Position numbers and translations under genes: made by a program
Notes under the pieces: model-generated
Database searches by the model: none
What the model was told of the DNA's origin: nothing
What the model saw: the letters and a program-made list of their open reading frames with translations, nothing else
Shown: piece by piece, positions 7,221 through 14,572 of the stretch
Position numbering within the stretch: the stretch's first letter is position 1
How the letters are laid out: every line of letters begins with the position of its first letter
Assembly (NCBI GenBank): GCA_934271525.1
Contig: CAKQRL010000019.1
Coordinates: 1 to 27,755, forward strand
Direction: 5' to 3'
DNA length: 27,755 nt
Source of the DNA: an uncultured Rhodocyclaceae bacterium
GTDB taxonomy: Bacteria; Pseudomonadota; Gammaproteobacteria; Burkholderiales; Rhodocyclaceae

Positions 7221-7544
7221 TTAAAACGGCATTTTGAAGCCGGGCGGCAATTTTAACCCAGCGGTAAAACCCATCATTTTTTCTTGCCCTGTTTCTTCGG
7301 CTCGGCGCATTGCATCGTTTAAGGCGGCGGCAATTAAATCTTCCAACATTTCTTTGTCATCCAACACGGAATCATCAATTTTCACACGCCGCACTTCATG
7401 TGCGCAGGTCATCACAATTTTGACCATTCCTGCGCCACTTTGACCTTCCACTTCCAAAGACGCCAACTCTTCTTGCGCCTTTTTCATATTTTCTTGCATT
7501 TGCTGGGCTTGCTTCATCAAATTGCCCAAACCACCTTTCATCAT
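7221..7544 (-). CDS. ybaB: YbaB/EbfC family nucleoid-associated protein
   Basis: 107 residues, the usual size. The family forms dimers that bind DNA and acts in nucleoid organisation and perhaps recombination. The N-terminal helix is Gln/Met/Lys-rich (LMKQAQQMQENMKKAQEELA). The core contains GMVKIVMTCAHEVRRVKID, and the tail ends GLKLPPGFKMPF, a very typical C-terminus. AAGGAGA lies just upstream of a double ATG. It starts 18 bases after dnaX. Confidence 0.93.
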   Translation of the reverse strand: MMKGGLGNLMKQAQQMQENMKKAQEELASLEVEGQSGAGMVKIVMTCAHEVRRVKIDDSVLDDKEMLEDLIAAALNDAMRRAEETGQEKMMGFTAGLKLPPGFKMPF

Positions 7545-7562
7545 AAAAAATCTCCTTTCGTT

Positions 7563-9350
7563 TCAATCAATTGCCCGCACGGAATCCAAATCAATCAATG
7601 CGGAAAATTCGTGTTTTAAGCCTTGAACAAACGGGTCAGAATCCAAAGCTTCTTGCATTTTGCCTAATAGCATTTTGCGTTTTTCTTCATTTTGTTGCGC
7701 AATGGTCAAGTTTTTTGGCTCGGCTTTTTTTATTTCCAAGGAAAATTTTGGATTTTCAAAATAGTTTGCCAAGGCTTTTTCTAAACTCTGGCGCATAAAA
7801 TCGTCATGCAAAGCCTCGTTTTTGGGCGAAATATTCAAAACGCCGTGGCAATTCGTCAACAATTCCACGCCAACATTTTGCGCCAAAACCATCGCCAAGC
7901 CTTTGAGATTTAAAGCTGGAACAATGTTTTGCCATTCCAATGGCGCAATTTCTTTTTGAATAATTTCGGTTTTGGGTGATTCTGGCGCTTCCAACGATTT
8001 TGGCAATTCTTGCGATGGCGCAAGGTTTGGCGATTCCAACACTTGCGGTTCTGCTGATTTTGCCATTTCCGCCGATTCCGCCGTTTTTTTATCCACGGTA
8101 GACGGCGATTTTTTTTCATTTTCTTCTTCTAATTGTTTCAAAATATCGGCGGCGCGATTAACCCTTGGCGCGGGCGAAAAACTGGGCGATGGTGTTGTTT
8201 GAAAAGTTTGTTGTGCCATTTGCGCAGGCGCCATCGTTGTTGTTGCAGGCGCTGCCATCGGTTTATATTCCGCTGGCCGAAAGGCGTAAAGGCGCAACAA
8301 AGTCATTAAAAACCCAGATTCTTCATCAGGTGCCAGCGGCATTTCACGTCTACCAATATTAACAATTTGATAAGCCAGCTGAATCCATTCCCCCGGGAAT
8401 TGGTTGGCAAAAGCTTTGAGTTTTTCAATTTCCGGGTCGTCTTCAAAACTTTTGGGCGCAAATTGCAACATTTGCAAACGTGTTAAAAGCAGCCCAAACT
8501 CTTGCAAAACAGAAGAAAACGCCACGGCGCGCTCGGTTAAATTTTGCGCAATTTCTAATAATTGTTGGGCGTTTTGGTTGATTAAAGCTTCCAAAATATA
8601 AAACAAAAAATCGCGGTCAATGGCGCCCAACATTTGAGCAACTTGTTCGGTTTTAATTTCACCTGCGCCAAAGGCAATGGCTTGGTCAAGCAAAGACAAC
8701 GAATCGCGCATACTGCCTTGCCCTGCCCGAGCAATCAGCGGCAAGGCTTTTTCTTCAAAAGGAATATTTTCTTTTTCTAAAATTCTTTTGATTTGAAAAA
8801 TTGTATCCGCCACCGTCATTTGTTTTAAATTAAATTGCAAGCAGCGCGACAACACGGTTACCGGAATTTTTTGCGGGTCGGTGGTTGCCAAAATGAACTT
8901 CACGTGTTCGGGCGGTTCTTCCAAGGTTTTTAACATGGCGTTAAAAGCGGCGGTGGAGAGCATATGCACTTCGTCAATCACATACACTTTAAAACGGCCG
9001 CGCGTTGGGGCATAAACCGCATTTTCCAAAAGCGTGCGCATTTCTTCAACACGCGTGTTGGTGGCGGCGTCTACCTCCAACAAATCCACAAAACGCCCTT
9101 GGTCAATTTCTTGGCATGAAGAACATTCGCCACAAGGATTGGCAGAAATTCCACGCTCGCAATTCAAGGCTTTTGCCAAAATGCGGGCAATGGTTGTTTT
9201 GCCCACGCCTCTTGTGCCGGTGAATAAATAAGCGTGGTGCAGGCGTTGTTCTTCTAATGCATGCGTTAAAGCACGCACCACGTGCTCTTGCCCGACCAAT
9301 TCTTTAAAACTTTTCGGCCGCCATTTGCGTGCCAAAACTTGATAGCTCAT
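7563..9350 (-). CDS. dnaX: DNA polymerase III subunits tau and gamma
   Basis: 595-residue clamp-loader ATPase. Walker A GTRGVGKT is at 45-52, a zinc site is formed by C64, C73, C76 and C79, the Walker B DE is at 126-127, and the sensor/arginine-finger motif SRC is at 168-170. Domain III runs to about 360, followed by a Ser/Glu/Pro-rich linker and the C-terminal tau region that contacts DnaB and the polymerase. The open frame continues 33 codons upstream, but that stretch runs into the SRP RNA gene. Homologues begin MSYQVLARKWRP, so the start is 9350. An A8 tract at codons 412-414 is a probable -1 frameshift site giving a 420-residue gamma form. The gene contains one in-frame copy of the dispersed motif (8092-8103). 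Confidence 0.95.
   Translation of the reverse strand: MSYQVLARKWRPKSFKELVGQEHVVRALTHALEEQRLHHAYLFTGTRGVGKTTIARILAKALNCERGISANPCGECSSCQEIDQGRFVDLLEVDAATNTRVEEMRTLLENAVYAPTRGRFKVYVIDEVHMLSTAAFNAMLKTLEEPPEHVKFILATTDPQKIPVTVLSRCLQFNLKQMTVADTIFQIKRILEKENIPFEEKALPLIARAGQGSMRDSLSLLDQAIAFGAGEIKTEQVAQMLGAIDRDFLFYILEALINQNAQQLLEIAQNLTERAVAFSSVLQEFGLLLTRLQMLQFAPKSFEDDPEIEKLKAFANQFPGEWIQLAYQIVNIGRREMPLAPDEESGFLMTLLRLYAFRPAEYKPMAAPATTTMAPAQMAQQTFQTTPSPSFSPAPRVNRAADILKQLEEENEKKSPSTVDKKTAESAEMAKSAEPQVLESPNLAPSQELPKSLEAPESPKTEIIQKEIAPLEWQNIVPALNLKGLAMVLAQNVGVELLTNCHGVLNISPKNEALHDDFMRQSLEKALANYFENPKFSLEIKKAEPKNLTIAQQNEEKRKMLLGKMQEALDSDPFVQGLKHEFSALIDLDSVRAID
8079..8116 (-). promoter_or_regulatory. Candidate -1 frameshift site for dnaX gamma
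   Basis: On the coding strand eight consecutive A (8116-8109) are read GAA AAA AAA, giving the slippery heptamer A-AAA-AAA. A one-base backward slip gives ATC GCC GTC TAC CGT GGA TAA, ending at 8091-8089. Downstream CGCCGT (8107-8102) can pair with ACGGCG (8084-8079) as a stimulatory stem. The predicted product has 420 residues, close to E. coli gamma (431). Transcriptional slippage on the A-run is an alternative mechanism. Confidence 0.6.
8092..8103 (-). repeat. Motif copy inside dnaX (GTCTACCGTGGA)
   Basis: The only copy with an intact core that lies wholly inside a gene. It is in the poorly conserved linker of tau, read in frame as S-T-V-D. In the -1 frame its GGA is followed at once by the TAA that would end gamma. 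Confidence 0.8.
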
Positions 9351-9377
9351 GAATGCACAAAAAACAAAAAAGAAAAT

Positions 9378-9472
9378 GGCGAGCCTTGACCTCGGCACTT
9401 GCTGCAACGGCTGGGGCTGCTGCCTTCCGACCCTGACCCGGTTGACCATCTCACAATGCGAGGAGACCCGCC
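9378..9472 (-). ncRNA. ffs: 4.5S signal recognition particle RNA
   Basis: The minus strand carries the conserved SRP Ffh-binding hairpin: GGTCAGGGTCGGAAGGCAGCAGCC (split here as GGTCAGGGTC and GGAAGGCAGCAGCC) at 9438-9415. It lies within a long stem whose ends, GGCGGG (9472-9467) and GGCTCGCC (9385-9378), come together. The RNA is about 95 nt, a normal small bacterial SRP RNA. A U-rich run (ATTTTCTTTTTT) after the 3' end would terminate it. TAAAAT at 9485-9480 may be its -10 box. It pairs with Ffh to target membrane proteins co-translationally. Placement directly upstream of dnaX is known in other proteobacteria. The exact ends are estimates. Confidence 0.93.
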
Positions 9473-9508
9473 AAGCGCAATTTTAATGATTTTTGAAAAT
9501 TTTTAAAG

Positions 9509-9520
9509 GTTTACCGTGGA
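9509..9520 (+). repeat. Single copy of dispersed 12-mer GTTTACCGTGGA
   Basis: Exact motif between the ffs promoter region and the terminator of the secreted-protein gene. It is preceded by ATTTTTGAAAATTTTTAAAG, which is the centre of the standard paired element with the left arm lost, and followed by TTTT. Confidence 0.85.
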
Positions 9521-9530
9521 TTTTATGCAC

Positions 9531-9565
9531 AAAAAAAACCGCTTGTTGAAAAAGCGGTTTTTTTT
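9531..9565. terminator. Intrinsic terminator of the secreted-protein gene (bidirectional shape)
   Basis: AACCGCTT (9537-9544) pairs with AAGCGGTT (9552-9559), with an A8 run before and a T8 run after. On the minus strand it ends the gene that stops at 9585. Confidence 0.88.
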
Positions 9566-9584
9566 GGATTATTTTTGAAAAATT

Positions 9585-10658
9585 TTATTGCGCAACGATG
9601 TCAATTTTTCCAGTGTTGTCGCCACAAGTCGTGCCATCGTAACTGACCAGAATCGGATTTTTTTGAAAAGTATTGCCGCCGTTTCTGTCTTTGCCTGAAT
9701 AAGAAATCAAACCCGGACCAACAAAGGTAGAACCTTCACAAAAAAGTTTATCGGGCAAATTGGAGTCCTTGCCTTTAAGCGCACCACTAACGGTGCAAAT
9801 TGTGCATTCTGCGCCGCCTGTGCTACAAACTTGTTTGTAGTTGGCATCATTGGGGTCGGTTACGCCATTTTTTTTGTTGTAAGACTTATTGACAAAGTCG
9901 TTCCAAAAATAAATGCACACATTCGCCAAATCTTTAAAAGATTTGTTGTATTGATGGCTCGTGCCCCAATAACCTGTTTTAATCCGCTCGGCAGGTTCTG
10001 CACACATTGTGGCAGCTGCCCCGGGGCAACCATCTTCCATTTGGTTGTTGCCGGGCAATGTTTTTCCATTCGCCACATCAGGATTTTTGGTTTCACTCAT
10101 TGTTACCACACAACCGCAACGGTTGAGCGAATCAAACATAATGGCAGAAAAAGGGTCGTTGTAATTCGCATAGCCGCCGGCGTTGTAGGAATCTTGTTGT
10201 GGAAAACCATCCCATTTAAAATCTTTACCAAAAAGTTCTGCGGCAAGTCGGTTGACTTGCCCCCATGCTGAATCGGATTGCATGCCTTGTTTGGTCAAGC
10301 TTTGTTGCAAAGCACGCAATGCGTCATAAGCCAAATTTTTGGCACCGGGCGCTGCCGCATTCACATAGGCTTTGTCAAACAAACTCTTTGTGTTATCACC
10401 CGACAAATGCAACTGCGAACACGCCCAACCTTTTGAGCCAGAAGTGGTTTTATATGTGCCATCCCAACCAACAGGATTATCAGAAGGGCAGTATTTGGCA
10501 GGAAGTTTGTCCAAATTGTTGACAACAATGTCTTCTCCTTTGTCATTTTTTATCGTAGGAATACCCAAACGCCCTTCATCTTGTTGAGAAGCCGCCCAAA
10601 CTGGAACACTCAAAACCGCCGACAACGCCCAAACCGAAAGCATTTTTTTTGACAACAT
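9585..10658 (-). CDS. Secreted cysteine-rich protein of unknown function
   Basis: 357 residues; I do not recognise a family. A Sec signal peptide is clear (MLSKKM, hydrophobic core, cleavage probably after VWA at 22), so the protein is exported to the periplasm or beyond. The mature part has 12 cysteines (57, 80, 181, 183, 211, 219, 248, 278, 285, 288, 307, 345), including CGC and CTIC. The even number suggests disulfides. It is rich in Asn, Gly and aromatic residues, with segments such as GYANYNDPFSAIMFDSLNRCGC. No lipobox, cell-wall or barrel signature is visible. AAGGAG precedes the ATG. It is monocistronic, with a -10 box at 10720-10725 and its own terminator. CxxC could also indicate metal or heme binding, but CxxCH is absent. 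Confidence 0.75.
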   Translation of the reverse strand: MLSKKMLSVWALSAVLSVPVWAASQQDEGRLGIPTIKNDKGEDIVVNNLDKLPAKYCPSDNPVGWDGTYKTTSGSKGWACSQLHLSGDNTKSLFDKAYVNAAAPGAKNLAYDALRALQQSLTKQGMQSDSAWGQVNRLAAELFGKDFKWDGFPQQDSYNAGGYANYNDPFSAIMFDSLNRCGCVVTMSETKNPDVANGKTLPGNNQMEDGCPGAAATMCAEPAERIKTGYWGTSHQYNKSFKDLANVCIYFWNDFVNKSYNKKNGVTDPNDANYKQVCSTGGAECTICTVSGALKGKDSNLPDKLFCEGSTFVGPGLISYSGKDRNGGNTFQKNPILVSYDGTTCGDNTGKIDIVAQ

Positions 10659-10685
10659 AAAATTCTCCTTTGTTTGAAAGAAAAT

Positions 10686-10706
10686 AAAGCGTTCCGCCAG
10701 CGCTTT
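10686..10706 (-). promoter_or_regulatory. Stem-loop in the leader of the secreted-protein gene
   Basis: AAAGCG (10686-10691) and CGCTTT (10701-10706) form a 6-bp stem with a 9-base loop. It lies between the -10 box (10720-10725) and the AAGGAG ribosome site. There is no T-run, so it is not a terminator. It may stabilise the mRNA or bind a regulator. Confidence 0.35.
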
Positions 10707-10719
10707 AAATGATTTTGTG

Positions 10720-10725
10720 ATTATA
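10720..10725 (-). promoter_or_regulatory. -10 box of the secreted-protein gene
   Basis: A perfect TATAAT on the minus strand about 60 bases before the ATG. No canonical -35 box is found. The expected -35 position falls on the dispersed motif copy at 10744-10755, so the promoter may depend on an activator or on upstream AT-rich DNA. Confidence 0.4.
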
Positions 10726-10743
10726 AATTTAAAAATCTAAAAA

Positions 10744-10755
10744 TCCACGGTGAAC
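10744..10755 (-). repeat. Single copy of dispersed 12-mer (GTTCACCGTGGA)
   Basis: TCCACGGTGAAC on the plus strand, ending one base before the stop codon of the quinone reductase gene. It is followed by ATCAAATTTTTTTAGG, so the AT tract of the half-element overlaps the last codons of that gene. Confidence 0.85.
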
Positions 10756-10756
10756 A

Positions 10757-11458
10757 TCAAATTTTTTTAGGATTAAAACGTTCATCAAAATCTGCCAAAT
10801 TCGGCATTGGCACAATCGGCGCATTGTTGAGATTTTTTAAATCATTTTTAAAATTCTCCAAAATTGCCAAACGCTCAGGTTTTTCAATATACGGCACGTG
10901 ATACGCCACAAAAGGTTTTAAAACTTCAAAACCCGTATAACCCAAAGTGCCTTGGGTAATTGGCTTTAAAAGCGCCTCTATTTCGCCGTGTATCGCATTT
11001 TTACCAAACAAACCGCTATGCCCGCCCAATGAAAACGCCAACATTGCCCGTTTGCCAAAAAAACCGCCTTTGTTGTAAATGCGTTTGCCGCCGTAGGCTT
11101 TGCCGCTAACAAAAACACGGTCAAAATAGCCTTTTAAAATAGCCGGCACGCTATACCAATAAAGCGGAAAAATAAAAAGCAAAAAATCCGCTTGTTCAAT
11201 TTTGTTTAATTCCGTTTGAATATCGGCGGCAAGCGTGCCGTTTTTTTGCGCAAAACGCTGCTCCAAAGCGTAATTAAAATAATCGGGATTTTCACGCTTT
11301 AAAAAATCCGATTCGTCTGCCACGGCTTTAAAACGCATGGCATATAAATCAGAAATTTCAACCTTGCCTTCTTCTTTTAAAACGTCTGCGGCGGCGTTTT
11401 TCATTGCGGCGCAAAAGGATTGGGGTTCAGGGTGCGCAAAAACAATGAGCGTGTTCAT
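10757..11458 (-). CDS. NAD(P)H quinone reductase-type flavodoxin-fold protein
   Basis: 233 residues. The flavodoxin-like fold of the NQO/MdaB/KefF group is recognised from FAHPEPQSF near the N-terminus (phosphate loop for FMN/FAD), from FPLYWYSVPAILKGYFDRVF in the middle, and from the glycine-rich SLGGHSGLFG loop near the flavin. Such enzymes reduce quinones by two electrons with NAD(P)H and limit redox cycling. The frame extends four codons to a TTG, but GGAGA (11463-11467) lies six bases before the ATG chosen here. It sits downstream of the ahpC-ahpF operon in the same direction but is separated by a paired motif element. The redox theme is shared; co-regulation is inference. Confidence 0.85.
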   Translation of the reverse strand: MNTLIVFAHPEPQSFCAAMKNAAADVLKEEGKVEISDLYAMRFKAVADESDFLKRENPDYFNYALEQRFAQKNGTLAADIQTELNKIEQADFLLFIFPLYWYSVPAILKGYFDRVFVSGKAYGGKRIYNKGGFFGKRAMLAFSLGGHSGLFGKNAIHGEIEALLKPITQGTLGYTGFEVLKPFVAYHVPYIEKPERLAILENFKNDLKNLNNAPIVPMPNLADFDERFNPKKI

Positions 11459-11482
11459 CCAATTCTCCAAAAATAAAAAAAA

Positions 11483-11534
11483 TCCACGGTCAACAATCTT
11501 TTTTTTTTGAAAAGTTTACCCCGTTGACCGTGGA
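11483..11534. repeat. Paired motif element (52 bp) between ahpF and the quinone reductase gene
   Basis: TCCACGGTCAAC (11483-11494) and GTTGACCGTGGA (11523-11534) are perfect inverted repeats. Both carry the rarer G at position 4, which suggests the arms keep each other matched. The spacer is 28 bases with a T-run, GAAAAG and TTTACCCC. It lies 12 bases past the ahpF stop and just upstream of the quinone reductase ribosome site, so it could terminate ahpF transcription. Confidence 0.88.
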
Positions 11535-11546
11535 ATTTTCTATTTT

Positions 11547-13091
11547 CTAAGGGGAAAAAGTCAAATATTCAAAAGCACCAAGCGAAGCTGTTGCGCCAGA
11601 GCCCATTGAGATAATAATTTGCTTGAAAGTTTGCGTGGTGCAGTCGCCTGCGGCAAAAACACCGGGCAAGGATGTTTCGCCTTTGGCATTGGTTTCAATT
11701 TCGCCCCGATTATTTAAATTGAGCGTGCCTTTTAACCAAGCCGTGTTGGGCACCAAGCCGATTTGCACAAATAAGCCTGATAACGCCAGCGTTTCTTTTT
11801 GTTGGCTATTGCGGTCTTGCCACAAAATGCCTGTTAATTTTTCGCCATCGCCCAACACTTCCAAGGTTTGCGCATTGGTGTGAATGGTTACATTGGGCAA
11901 GGATTTTAATTTTTCTTGCAAAATGGTATCCGCCCGCATTTGTGAATCAAATTCCAACAAGGTGACGTGTTTGACAATGCCCGCCAAATCAATGGCAGCT
12001 TCCACGCCAGAATTGCCGCCGCCAATGACCGCCACATCTTTGCCTTTAAACAAAGGACCATCGCAATGCGGGCAAAAACAAATGCCACGCGCGCGGTAAG
12101 CATTTTCGCCTTCCACATTTAAATCACGCCATTTGGCGCCGCACGCCAAAATGACCGAACGTGGATTCAAAATTTTTCCACCTGCAAGTTGCACGGCAAA
12201 GCCTTTTTCGGTTTTTTCTAATTTTTCTGCCGTGCCAAGCAGAATTGGCACATTGTATTTTTGCATATGCGCTTCTAATGCGGCGGCAAGTTTGGGACCT
12301 TCGGTTTCCAAAACTGAAATAAAGTTTTCAATGGTTAAGGTATCCATAATCTGCCCGCCGATGCGGCTTGCCAAAACCGCAACGTTTAAGCCTTTGCGTG
12401 CGGCATAAACAGCGGCAGCGGCGCCAGCAGGGCCAGCACCAACAACCAAAAGGTCAAGCGTTCCTTGGTTTTCAAGTTTTTCAAGCGCTTTTTCTTGGTG
12501 GGAAGAATCCAACTTTTGCAACAATTCATCCAAAGTGATTCTGCCTTGGTGCAGGTTTTCGCCATTCATCCACAAGCTTGGCACGCCCATAATTTGGCGG
12601 GATTCAATTTCATTTTGAAACAAACCGCCGTCAATTAACACGGTTTCTACGTTGTCGTTTAATGCCGCCAAAATGTGGATGGCTTGCGCCACTTCGGGGC
12701 AGTTGTGGCAAGAAAGAGAAACAAACAATTCAAAACGGGCTTTGATTTTTAAATTCTTTATAAATTCCGCCGTTTCATCAGAGATTTTTGGCGGATGGCC
12801 GCTAACTTGCAACAATGCCAAAACGAATGTTGTAAATTCGTGCCCCATTGGAATTGCCGCAAAATGCACGCGCGGGTTTTCGCCCGCTTTGGCAATAGAA
12901 AAAGAAGGTTTGCGCTCAAAATTGCCGTTCAAATTTAAAGTGATTTTGTCCGACAAACCCGCAACCGACTCCAAAAAATCCCGCATTTCATTGACAGAAT
13001 CAGAATTATCCAAACTTGCCGTAATCGTTAAATCGGCTTGCAAGTGCGTTAAAGCGGCTTTTAATTGCGTTTTAATATTTTCATCAAACAT
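11547..13091 (-). CDS. ahpF: Alkyl hydroperoxide reductase subunit F
   Basis: 514 residues, close to E. coli AhpF (521). It moves electrons from NADH through FAD and two dithiol centres to AhpC. The N-terminal domain carries two thioredoxin folds with redox centre C128/C131 (SCHNCP). A thioredoxin-reductase-like part follows, with FAD motif GAGPAG at 218-223, second dithiol C340/C343 (CPHCDG) and NAD motif GGGNSG at 357-362. The C-terminus GVFAAGDCTTQTFKQIIISM is canonical. It lies 90 bases after ahpC, with a terminator-like hairpin in the gap, and has a purine-rich ribosome site. Confidence 0.95.
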   Translation of the reverse strand: MFDENIKTQLKAALTHLQADLTITASLDNSDSVNEMRDFLESVAGLSDKITLNLNGNFERKPSFSIAKAGENPRVHFAAIPMGHEFTTFVLALLQVSGHPPKISDETAEFIKNLKIKARFELFVSLSCHNCPEVAQAIHILAALNDNVETVLIDGGLFQNEIESRQIMGVPSLWMNGENLHQGRITLDELLQKLDSSHQEKALEKLENQGTLDLLVVGAGPAGAAAAVYAARKGLNVAVLASRIGGQIMDTLTIENFISVLETEGPKLAAALEAHMQKYNVPILLGTAEKLEKTEKGFAVQLAGGKILNPRSVILACGAKWRDLNVEGENAYRARGICFCPHCDGPLFKGKDVAVIGGGNSGVEAAIDLAGIVKHVTLLEFDSQMRADTILQEKLKSLPNVTIHTNAQTLEVLGDGEKLTGILWQDRNSQQKETLALSGLFVQIGLVPNTAWLKGTLNLNNRGEIETNAKGETSLPGVFAAGDCTTQTFKQIIISMGSGATASLGAFEYLTFSP

Positions 13092-13125
13092 TGCTTTTCC
13101 TTTCCCTTTTCCTTGCCTTTTTAAA

Positions 13126-13165
13126 AAAAGAACGCCGTTTTCAGCAAGGTCTGCGGCGTTCTTTT
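13126..13165 (-). terminator. Hairpin with U-run between ahpC and ahpF (attenuator)
   Basis: AAAAGAACGCCG (13126-13137) and CGGCGTTCTTTT (13154-13165) form a perfect 12-bp stem with a 16-base loop. On the transcribed strand the stem ends in seven T. As ahpF has no clear promoter of its own in the gap, this probably stops most but not all transcripts and sets ahpC expression above ahpF. Confidence 0.85.
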
Positions 13166-13181
13166 CAGAGGAACAACTACT

Positions 13182-13745
13182 TTAAATTTTGCCGACCAAA
13201 TCCAAAGAAGGTGCAAGCGTTTTGGCGCCTTCTTCCCATTTGGCAGGGCACACTTCGCCCGGATGTTTGGCAATGTATTGTGCGGCTTTGACTTTGCGCA
13301 ACAATTCATCGGCTTTTCTGCCAATGCCGTTGTCGTTGATTTCAATAACCTTAATCACACCTTCGGGGTTAATCACAAAAGTGCCACGCAAAGCCAAACC
13401 TTCTTCTTCAATCAACACATCAAAATTGCGTGCCAAGGTTGCGGTGGGATCCCCCAACATGATGTATTTGATTTTTTGAATGGCAGGCGAAACATCCGCC
13501 CATGCTTTATGGCAAAAATGCGTGTCGGTAGAAACGCTATACACTTCCACGCCGTATTTTTGAAATTCACCATACAAATCTGCCATATCTTCCAATTCGG
13601 TTGGGCAAACAAAAGTGAAATCAGCGGGATAAAACATCACCACCGACCAATGCCCCAACAAATCTTTGTCGGACACTTCAACGAATTTGCCTTGATGGTA
13701 GGCTTGCACTTTAAAAGGTTTAATCGGCGTATTGATCAATGCCAT
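13182..13745 (-). CDS. ahpC: Alkyl hydroperoxide reductase subunit C (2-Cys peroxiredoxin)
   Basis: 187 residues, exactly the usual AhpC length. The peroxidatic cysteine is C47 in DFTFVCPTE, and the resolving cysteine C166 is in GEVCPAKW. The protein reduces hydrogen peroxide and organic peroxides in the cytoplasm and is recycled by AhpF. The frame is open 30 codons upstream, but homologues start MALINT and GGAGA lies six bases before this ATG. The leader has AT-rich sequence with an ATGATAACGATT stretch that could be an operator, but no OxyR site is convincing. Confidence 0.96.
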   Translation of the reverse strand: MALINTPIKPFKVQAYHQGKFVEVSDKDLLGHWSVVMFYPADFTFVCPTELEDMADLYGEFQKYGVEVYSVSTDTHFCHKAWADVSPAIQKIKYIMLGDPTATLARNFDVLIEEEGLALRGTFVINPEGVIKVIEINDNGIGRKADELLRKVKAAQYIAKHPGEVCPAKWEEGAKTLAPSLDLVGKI

Positions 13746-13874
13746 TTTGGTTCTCCATTTGTTTGGTTGAAAAGATGAGACTACTTTAAAGGCAGTTTTG
13801 CGATTAAACAATTTGCATTTTTTAATCGTTATCATTTAAAAAAACTATCGCTAAAATTTTGCGATTTGCTTTTT

Positions 13875-13925
13875 TCCACGGTAAACCTGCAATTTTTTTG
13901 AAATTTTTTTAAGGTTTACCGTGGA
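13875..13925. repeat. Paired motif element (51 bp) between the ahpC and RDD gene starts
   Basis: TCCACGGTAAACCT (13875-13888) and AGGTTTACCGTGGA (13912-13925) are perfect 14-base arms around an AT-rich centre with two T7 tracts. It lies between two divergent genes, where a terminator would have no purpose. The right arm also contains GTG with AAGG six bases before it, a possible alternative start for the RDD gene. Confidence 0.9.
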
Positions 13926-13968
13926 AAATGCTTTTACAATGCGTTTTTTTCAAAAAAACAAAAAAACT

Positions 13969-14532
13969 ATGAAATGCATGCAATGCGGCGTGAATTTTGA
14001 ATCGGAATCAGAATCGGTTTTGTGCTTTGCCTGCCAAATGCAATGCCAAAAACGCTTGGGCAGCTTTTGGCAGCGTGTGTTGGCGTTTTTGGTTGATAAT
14101 GCGATTTTGACCTTTTTAACCGCCATTTTGGCAACGCTTTTGGGCTTGAACGACCCACAACTTGCCGAAGACATTTTGACGCAAGCCGCGCAAAATCCGC
14201 AAGCAATCTCAACATTGCCAGAATTGCCAAGCGCCCTTTTGGCTTTATACGTTTTTTTGCCGCTTGTTTATTTTGCAGGTTTTGAATCTTCTCGCTTGCA
14301 AGCAACGCCGGGCAAATTTTTGTTGCGAATTTATGTAACCGATTTAAACGGCAATGCCATCAGTTTTTGGCGGGCGCTCGGGCGCTATTTTGGAAAAATC
14401 GCTTCCAGCCTGATTCTGAATCTTGGTTATTTGCTTGCCGCTTTTACCATCAAAAAACAAGCCTTGCACGATATGTTGGCGCATACTTTGGTGGTCAAAC
14501 ATCCGCCAAAAAATCAAAAAAATCCACGGTAA
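13969..14532 (+). CDS. RDD family membrane protein with an N-terminal zinc ribbon
   Basis: 187 residues from this ATG. C3, C6, C19 and C22 (MKCMQC...CFAC) form a small zinc ribbon. The RDD domain follows, with R36 and D43 in the first helix and a second hydrophobic segment at about 88-105. A conserved TPGKFLLRIYVTD lies at 113-125, with further helices to about 160. The role of RDD proteins is mostly unknown; some are linked to ion or solute transport. The start is uncertain: an upstream ATG (13939) and a GTG inside the repeat (13921, with AAGG six bases before) are in frame. The final codons and the TAA stop (14530-14532) lie inside a motif copy, so the repeat supplies the C-terminal NPR. 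It converges on crcB. Confidence 0.75.
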   Translation: MKCMQCGVNFESESESVLCFACQMQCQKRLGSFWQRVLAFLVDNAILTFLTAILATLLGLNDPQLAEDILTQAAQNPQAISTLPELPSALLALYVFLPLVYFAGFESSRLQATPGKFLLRIYVTDLNGNAISFWRALGRYFGKIASSLILNLGYLLAAFTIKKQALHDMLAHTLVVKHPPKNQKNPR

Positions 14533-14572
14533 ACCAATAGTTTTTTCAAAAAAATTACAGGTTGACCGTGGA
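14523..14572. repeat. Paired motif element (50 bp) overlapping the ends of two convergent genes
   Basis: TCCACGGTAAAC (14523-14534) and GTTGACCGTGGA (14561-14572) flank a 26-base AT-rich spacer (TTTTTTCAAAAAAA core). The arms differ at one position. The left arm contains the RDD gene stop codon, and the right arm encodes STVN near the end of CrcB. It probably serves as a two-way terminator. Confidence 0.9.

Noticed and set aside
9351..9449. N-terminal extension of the dnaX open frame
   Set aside because: It reads through the conserved 4.5S RNA. DnaX homologues start at MSYQVLARKW, so the extension is not coding.
13821..13850. OxyR or Fur site in the ahpC leader (around ATGATAACGATT)
   Set aside because: Only partial similarity to either consensus and poor symmetry; too weak to list as a feature.
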